Shown here piece by piece: positions 49,315 to 53,086 of a DNA stretch of 53,086 nt (positions within the stretch are counted from its first letter, which is position 1; each line of letters begins with the position of its first letter). The notes beneath the pieces were generated by a model that ran no database searches, was not told where the DNA came from, and saw nothing but the letters and a program-made list of their open reading frames with translations. Origin of the DNA: Pseudonocardia sp. TRM90224 (GTDB taxonomy: Bacteria; Actinomycetota; Actinomycetes; Mycobacteriales; Pseudonocardiaceae); assembly GCF_021245725.1 (NCBI RefSeq), contig NZ_JAJGSX010000049.1, forward strand, positions 1-53,086, in the 5' to 3' direction. Made by a program: the position numbers and the translations under genes.

Positions 49315-49907
49315 TCAGCCCGTACCGGATCCGGTACCGCACCTACGCGGTAGTGGTGCACCTCGTAGCCCACCAGCGCAACGAGGACGGCGGCGAGGAT
49401 GCCCAGCGAAACGATCGCCGGCAGCCCGGAGACCAGCGGTATCGCAAGCAGGAGCGCCACCCCGACGACCAGCCGGACGGGGTTGGCGGTGCGCAGCACG
49501 TACCGGGTGAAGCCGACGTGCGCGAGCACGTACAGCACCGCACCGCCGTAGAGCGCCGCGAGCGGAATGCCGAGCAGCAGCGCCGTCCCCAGCACCGCCG
49601 ACGGCACGACCCGCACGATCTGCCCGCGCAGCTGCGGGTCCTCGCGGCTGCAGACCCAGTACATCGCCAGGTGCACCAGCCGCACGGCGAAGTAGGCGAC
49701 GGCGAAGACCACCGCCCCGGACAGCCCGCCCGGCAGGTCGTCGAACGCCTCGGGGAGGGTGATCGCGCCGACGAACACCGCGATCATCGCGATGAACATG
49801 CCTAGCCGGATCAGCCCCTCGTCGGCTTTGGCGACGTTGGCCAGCCACGAGTAGGCGACCCACGACCACGTGCAACGTGGTGCCAATCTCAGTTGCTGAT
49901 GCGCCAC
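49315..49907 (-). pseudogene. LtrA (low-temperature requirement A) family remnant
   Basis: A ~180-residue segment matches the C-terminal half of LtrA-family membrane proteins: WSWVAYSWLANVAKADEGLIRLGMFIAMIAVF, VAYFAVRLVHLAMYW, GQIVRVVPSAVLGTALLLG. Normal LtrA proteins have 350-400 residues starting with a conserved ELFFDL region, absent here. The reading frame has no stop where the family ends and runs on antisense into the hydrolase gene to 49083. Both ends appear lost, so I call a decayed gene. The break near 49870 adjoins the promoter block shared with 264-283. Confidence 0.65.
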
Positions 49908-49928
49908 TTTGGTGCCATAGTGGCGCCA
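49878..49928 (+). promoter_or_regulatory. Promoter/operator block shared with 264-283
   Basis: TTGCTG (49893-49898) and CATAGT (49916-49921) are 17 bp apart. TTGGTGCCATAGTGGCGCCA (49909-49928) is identical to bases 264-283. TGGTGCC at 49910 and TGGCGCC at 49921 are 11 bp apart, a weaker ATGCGCC lies 11 bp before them, and another TGGTGCC is at 49878. It controls the alpha/beta hydrolase gene. Confidence 0.62.
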
Positions 49929-49966
49929 TCACGCTGAAGTGCTACCGACCTTGGAGATCACCAACC

Positions 49967-50770
49967 ATGAACAACGCGCAACCCGCCTGGTCCGGCATGG
50001 TTTCCGTCGACGACACCGCGCTGGCCGTGACCGACACCGGCGGCGCCGGCCAACCGGTCGTCTACCTCAACGGCTCCTACGCCGACCAGTCGCACTGGCG
50101 CCGGGTCATCGCCGAGCTGGGCGGCGACTTCCGGCACATCAGCTACGACGAGCGTGCCCGCGGCAGGTCGAAGCGTTCAGCCGACTACACCTTCGAGGCG
50201 TGCATGCGCGACCTCGACGCCGTGCTCGAAGCGAGGGGCGTCGACCGGCCGATCCTGGTCGGCTGGTCGTATGGCGCGATGATCGCGGTGCACTGGGCCG
50301 ACCGGAACCCGGGCCGCGCGCAGGGCGTCGTGTCCGTCGACGGCGCGATGCCGCACGACTGGCTCGACGACGCCGCCCGCGAGCAGATCCGCAAGCTGTT
50401 CCGCCGGCTGAGCCCGCTGTTCCCGATCGCCCGCCCGCTCGGACTGGCCGCGCGGATGTCGGCGGCCCAGCACGCCGAGATCAACATCGAGATCAACGAG
50501 CTCATGGCGCCGGCGCTGCTGGAGCCGCTCCTCGACCGCCTCTCCGAGCCGGTTCGGTACGTCCTGGCCTCCGGTGGCAACCTCGGCGCGCAGGAGGAGC
50601 TGATCGAGAAGATCCGCACCAACCTCGACGGGGTGTTCGCCCGCAACCCGAACATCCAGCTGAGCACAACCGTCGCCAGCAACCACAGCAAGATCCTGCG
50701 CAAGGACTTCCGGGCTGTCGCCGACGCGGTCCGCGAGGTCGCCGTCAGCCGCGACCACGCAGATGGTTGA
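49967..50770 (+). CDS. Alpha/beta hydrolase
   Basis: The protein has 267 residues. The fold includes VVYLNGSYADQSHWRRVI, the FRHISYDERARGRSKRS strand, nucleophile Ser in GWSYGA, and a C-terminal SNHSKILRKD with the catalytic His. GGAG lies 10 bp before the ATG at 49967; a GTG at 49877 is unlikely, being in the promoter. It shares its operator block with the SARP-like regulator gene, and the substrate is unknown. Confidence 0.88.
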   Translation: MNNAQPAWSGMVSVDDTALAVTDTGGAGQPVVYLNGSYADQSHWRRVIAELGGDFRHISYDERARGRSKRSADYTFEACMRDLDAVLEARGVDRPILVGWSYGAMIAVHWADRNPGRAQGVVSVDGAMPHDWLDDAAREQIRKLFRRLSPLFPIARPLGLAARMSAAQHAEINIEINELMAPALLEPLLDRLSEPVRYVLASGGNLGAQEELIEKIRTNLDGVFARNPNIQLSTTVASNHSKILRKDFRAVADAVREVAVSRDHADG

Positions 50771-50782
50771 TCCCGAGGGCCG

Positions 50783-51634
50783 TCAGCGGGCCAGTGCGGC
50801 CACGGCGCGCAGCGCCTCCCGGCGCGTCGGCGCCAGCAGCGGGCCCGCGGCGTCGGGGAACGCCAGCACGTCCGCGGCCAACGCCAGCACAGCGACCTGC
50901 GCCGACCGCGAGACCAGGTCCGCCGCGAAGCTGCGGCGCACCTGGTCGGCCAGCGGCGGGACGCCCAGCGAGTTCAGCAGCATCGTGGCGGCGTCGAACC
51001 CGCGCGGGGCGAGCCCCCAGTCCTCCCAGTCGAGGATCCAGCACCGCGGCGCGGTGACGTTCGCCCACGTCAGATCCGCGTGGGCGGCCGTCCACTCGGC
51101 GACATGGCAGTCCGGCGCGACGACGTCGAGCAGCTGAGCGGACCTACGCACCAGCTCGACCAGGTGCTCCTGCGCCGTGGTCCCCGCCCCCAGCTTGGCG
51201 AACCGAGGTGCTGGATGCGTCGCGAGCGCCGACAGCGATTGCCGCAACGACCGCCACCACTCGGCGTCCAGCCCCGGGTCGAAGGTCGGTGTCGCCGTGG
51301 TCGCGACCGTCGGCTCGACGACCAGCGCGGTCTCGTCGGCCCGCCACCACACCCCGTGCGCCGGGTCACGCCATGAGAGGGCGCGGATCCACGCGGGCAT
51401 CCGGACCCCCGCCAGCGCCGCGGCAGCCTCGATGCCGCCCGACCCGTGGACCTCGACCCGCTGGTCGGTACGGCACTCGATCCGCAGCCAGGTGCCGCGA
51501 TCGGTCCGGCCGCTCACGGTGCGGCGCTTGCAGCGCACCTCGTCCAACCGCGTGCCGAGATCAGCCTGGACGTGCTCCAGGACGGCCGAAACGTCCACGA
51601 GGCGCAGGTCGTCGGGCGGTTGAACGTCCTGCAC
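50783..51634 (-). CDS. Aminoglycoside phosphotransferase-like (APH) family protein
   Basis: The protein has 283 residues. The C-terminal kinase motifs are present: HADLTWANV (catalytic Asp and Asn) and ILDWEDWGLAPRGFDAATML (metal-binding Asp). The N-terminal lobe is divergent. APH-fold enzymes phosphorylate many small molecules; drug resistance is not implied. The GTG at 51634 follows TACGTT and six bases, suggesting a leaderless transcript. It is divergent from the riboswitch-led MetF-like gene. Confidence 0.83.
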   Translation of the reverse strand: MQDVQPPDDLRLVDVSAVLEHVQADLGTRLDEVRCKRRTVSGRTDRGTWLRIECRTDQRVEVHGSGGIEAAAALAGVRMPAWIRALSWRDPAHGVWWRADETALVVEPTVATTATPTFDPGLDAEWWRSLRQSLSALATHPAPRFAKLGAGTTAQEHLVELVRRSAQLLDVVAPDCHVAEWTAAHADLTWANVTAPRCWILDWEDWGLAPRGFDAATMLLNSLGVPPLADQVRRSFAADLVSRSAQVAVLALAADVLAFPDAAGPLLAPTRREALRAVAALAR

Positions 51635-51701
51635 GCAGGGAACGTACTGCCGCACCCCCGTCAAGGGCGCGGGCTGCCTCGAACCACTAGTCTCGGAGCG
51701 C

Positions 51702-51887
51702 CGACGGTTCGGGCGCGGGTGTTCGACGCGTCCGAGGCAAGAGGGAACCCGGTGTGAATCCGGGGCTGCCCCGCAGCGGTGAGTGGGAACGACCGCCGTC
51801 ACGAGCACTGGGCATCGACGCCCGGGAAGCGACGGCCAGTAGGTGCACGCGGTGTGCGCGCCCGCGAGTCCGAAGACCTGCCGTCGG
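51702..51887 (+). promoter_or_regulatory. Cobalamin (adenosylcobalamin/B12) riboswitch
   Basis: The conserved core is all there in order: AGGGAACCCGGTGTGAATCC, then GCTGCCCCGCAGCGGTGAGTG, a GGGAAG segment, GGCCAGTAGG, and the B12 box GAGTCCGAAGACCTGCCG. The closing P1 stem pairs CCGACGG (51702-51708) with CCGTCGG (51881-51887). A -10-like TAGTCT (51689-51694) starts the leader. It should lower expression of the MetF-like gene when cobalamin is plentiful. Confidence 0.93.
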
Positions 51888-51952
51888 TGCGTGCGCCGCC
51901 GGCGCGCGCTGCTCCGCGGCCTCGAGGGCGGGCCCACCAGGAGGAGAAGGCA

Positions 51953-52906
51953 GTGCCACGGACGACGTTGCAAAAGAAGATCGTCGAGCGGAGCGGGGAG
52001 TTCCTGCTCTTCGCTTTGACCCCGCCCCGGCTGGCCACCTCGGAGGCGGACGCGCAGCAGATCGCCGACGTCACGATGGACCGGCTGCGCCCGCTGGACC
52101 TCGACGGTCTCGTGCTCTACGACCTCGACAACGAGAGCGACCGGACGGAGCAGGAGCGGCCGTTTCCGTTCCTCCCGACGATGGACCCTGCCGACTACCT
52201 GCAGAACCACTTGGCGGCGTGGACCACCCCGACCGTGCTGTACCGGGTGACCGGGAAGTACCCCGAGGACACGCTGGGTCGGTGGCTGGGCGAGCAGGAC
52301 CCCGAGCGGGTGCTCTCGGTCTTCGTGGGCGCCTCCTCCCACGACAAGCCGGTGGCCACGCCGCTGGGCCGGGCCCAGGAGCTGCGGGCCGAGACCGCGC
52401 CGAACCTCCTGCTCGGCGGCGTCGCGATCCCGGAGCGGCACACCCGCCGCGGCGACGAGCACCTGCGCATGCACGCCAAGCAGGACGCCGGCTGCTCGTT
52501 CTTCGTCACCCAGATCATCTACGACGTCGAGGCCGCGAAGAACCTCGTCTCGGACTACTGGTTCGAATGCACTGCCCGCGGCGTCCAGCCGGTCCCGATC
52601 GTCTTCACCTTCACCGTCGTCGGATCGATGAAGACCCTGAAGTTCCTGCAGTGGCTCGGCGTCGACGTGCCGCGCTGGATCCACAACGACCTGCAGTACT
52701 CGGACGACCCGCTGCTCGAGTCGTACGAGAAGGCGGTCGAGAGCGCGACCGACCTGATCACGTACTGCAGGCGGCTCGGCGCCCCGTTCGGCCTGAACGT
52801 CGAGAGCATCTCCAACCGGCGCGCCGAGATCGACACGGCGGTGCGCCTCGCTGCAACGCTTGACGGGGTGCTGCAGCGGCACACGGTTCAGGCCGCGAAG
52901 ACATGA
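51953..52906 (+). CDS. Methylenetetrahydrofolate reductase-like (MetF-fold) protein
   Basis: The protein is 317 residues. A barrel start FALTPPRLATSEADAQQIAD, FVGASSHDK, and LLLGGVAIPERHTRRGDEHLRMHAKQDAGCSFFVTQIIYDVEAAKNLVSDYW closely follow the MTHFR fold (the G..PE.H and K.DAGC.FFVTQ segments). It lacks close similarity to canonical MetF at the N-terminus, resembling the non-canonical actinobacterial MTHFR group. GGAGGAGAAGG precedes the GTG at 51953. Control by a B12 riboswitch ties it to methionine/one-carbon metabolism. Confidence 0.83.
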   Translation: MPRTTLQKKIVERSGEFLLFALTPPRLATSEADAQQIADVTMDRLRPLDLDGLVLYDLDNESDRTEQERPFPFLPTMDPADYLQNHLAAWTTPTVLYRVTGKYPEDTLGRWLGEQDPERVLSVFVGASSHDKPVATPLGRAQELRAETAPNLLLGGVAIPERHTRRGDEHLRMHAKQDAGCSFFVTQIIYDVEAAKNLVSDYWFECTARGVQPVPIVFTFTVVGSMKTLKFLQWLGVDVPRWIHNDLQYSDDPLLESYEKAVESATDLITYCRRLGAPFGLNVESISNRRAEIDTAVRLAATLDGVLQRHTVQAAKT

Positions 52907-53072
52907 CCCGGACTTCGTCGGGGTATTTGGTCGGGGTCCACCCACCTGGGCGGAATGAACTCCGGTAGCCCATCCGCTATTCGGACGACCCATTCCGTGG
53001 CATGGATCTTGAGGTGCTACGAAGATCTCGGACCCGGATCCCATAGGATCTAGTCCGGAAGGTGATGCAGGA
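52907..53072 (+). other. Intergenic region upstream of a partial gene
   Basis: No gene is seen over 166 bp. It contains a possible -10 (TAGGAT, 53044-53049) and GGAAGG near 53057, both suited to a rightward gene starting at 53073. Confidence 0.4.
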
Positions 53073-53086
53073 ATGGCAAGGAAATA
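53073..53086 (+). CDS. Start of a gene cut by the window end
   Basis: An ATG at 53073, after GGAAGGTGATGCAGGA, reads Met-Ala-Arg-Lys before the window stops. Too short to identify. Confidence 0.35.

Noticed and set aside
50783..51634. Aminoglycoside resistance gene
   Set aside because: Only the general APH fold motifs are present; such proteins have many substrates, so resistance is not claimed.

Overview
The window is high-GC DNA from an actinomycete. A Pseudonocardia-like or related actinobacterium fits best, but this is inferred from gene content, not from a marker gene. The grounds are very GC-rich third codon positions, many GTG starts and several leaderless starts, an AfsR/SARP-type regulator, F420-type enzymes (an LLM oxidoreductase and a DDN-like protein), a mycofactocin-coupled SDR, an Acg-type nitroreductase and many TetR regulators. 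No rRNA, tRNA, CRISPR array, transposase or phage gene was seen. The window is almost fully coding, with many 4-bp ATGA/GTGA overlaps inside operons and many tightly packed convergent pairs.

Layout. 0-6 kb: a C-terminally truncated SARP/AfsR-like regulator, a convergent cytochrome P450 whose promoter region carries four 11-bp-spaced direct repeats, an MFS exporter with a divergent TetR and two clear operators, and an F420-dependent LLM oxidoreductase with a MerR-type promoter. 6-18 kb: an NTF2-like protein, a soluble Ser/Thr kinase with FN3-like C-terminal domains, a RibD-C/DHFR-like protein plus MFS exporter opposite a methyltransferase, a TetR/SDR pair, a beta-lactamase-family serine hydrolase, an MFS transporter, an atypical ROK protein and an LppU-like membrane protein. 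17.9-27 kb: a DUF2855 protein, then a leftward six-gene catabolic string (DUF1989 protein, old-yellow-enzyme-type oxidoreductase, NodB/PuuE-type deacetylase, PucR regulator, NCS1 transporter, PaaK-like CoA ligase) preceded by a TetR gene. 27-31.5 kb: a TetR-controlled rightward operon (unknown protein, NTF2-like protein, molybdopterin oxidoreductase), then YjbR and AraC-type genes.

31.5-41.1 kb: a ROK kinase, CutC, a complete dipeptide/oligopeptide-type ABC importer, and a divergent ROK repressor coupled to an MlrC/M81 protein. This looks like one uptake-and-catabolism locus. 41.2-46 kb: an NmrA-like SDR opposite a TetR/Acg-nitroreductase operon, a DDN-like protein, a small Cys-Cys protein under a MerR-type promoter, and an ECF sigma factor with an overlapping membrane partner. 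46-53 kb: a mycofactocin-coupled SDR opposite a MarR gene, a YcaC-like hydrolase, an alpha/beta hydrolase fused to an ABM-like domain, an LtrA remnant, a second alpha/beta hydrolase, an APH-type phosphotransferase, and a cobalamin riboswitch in front of a MetF-like protein.

The most unusual signals are regulatory. They are: 11-bp-periodic SARP-like repeats at the P450 promoter; an identical 20-bp promoter/operator block at 264-283 and 49909-49928; a dispersed family of long near-perfect palindromes at gene 3' ends (63-bp copies at 9, 8571 and 31448, a related one at 17042, and two other families); and two promoters with 19-bp spacers and centred dyads typical of MerR regulators, with no MerR gene in the window.
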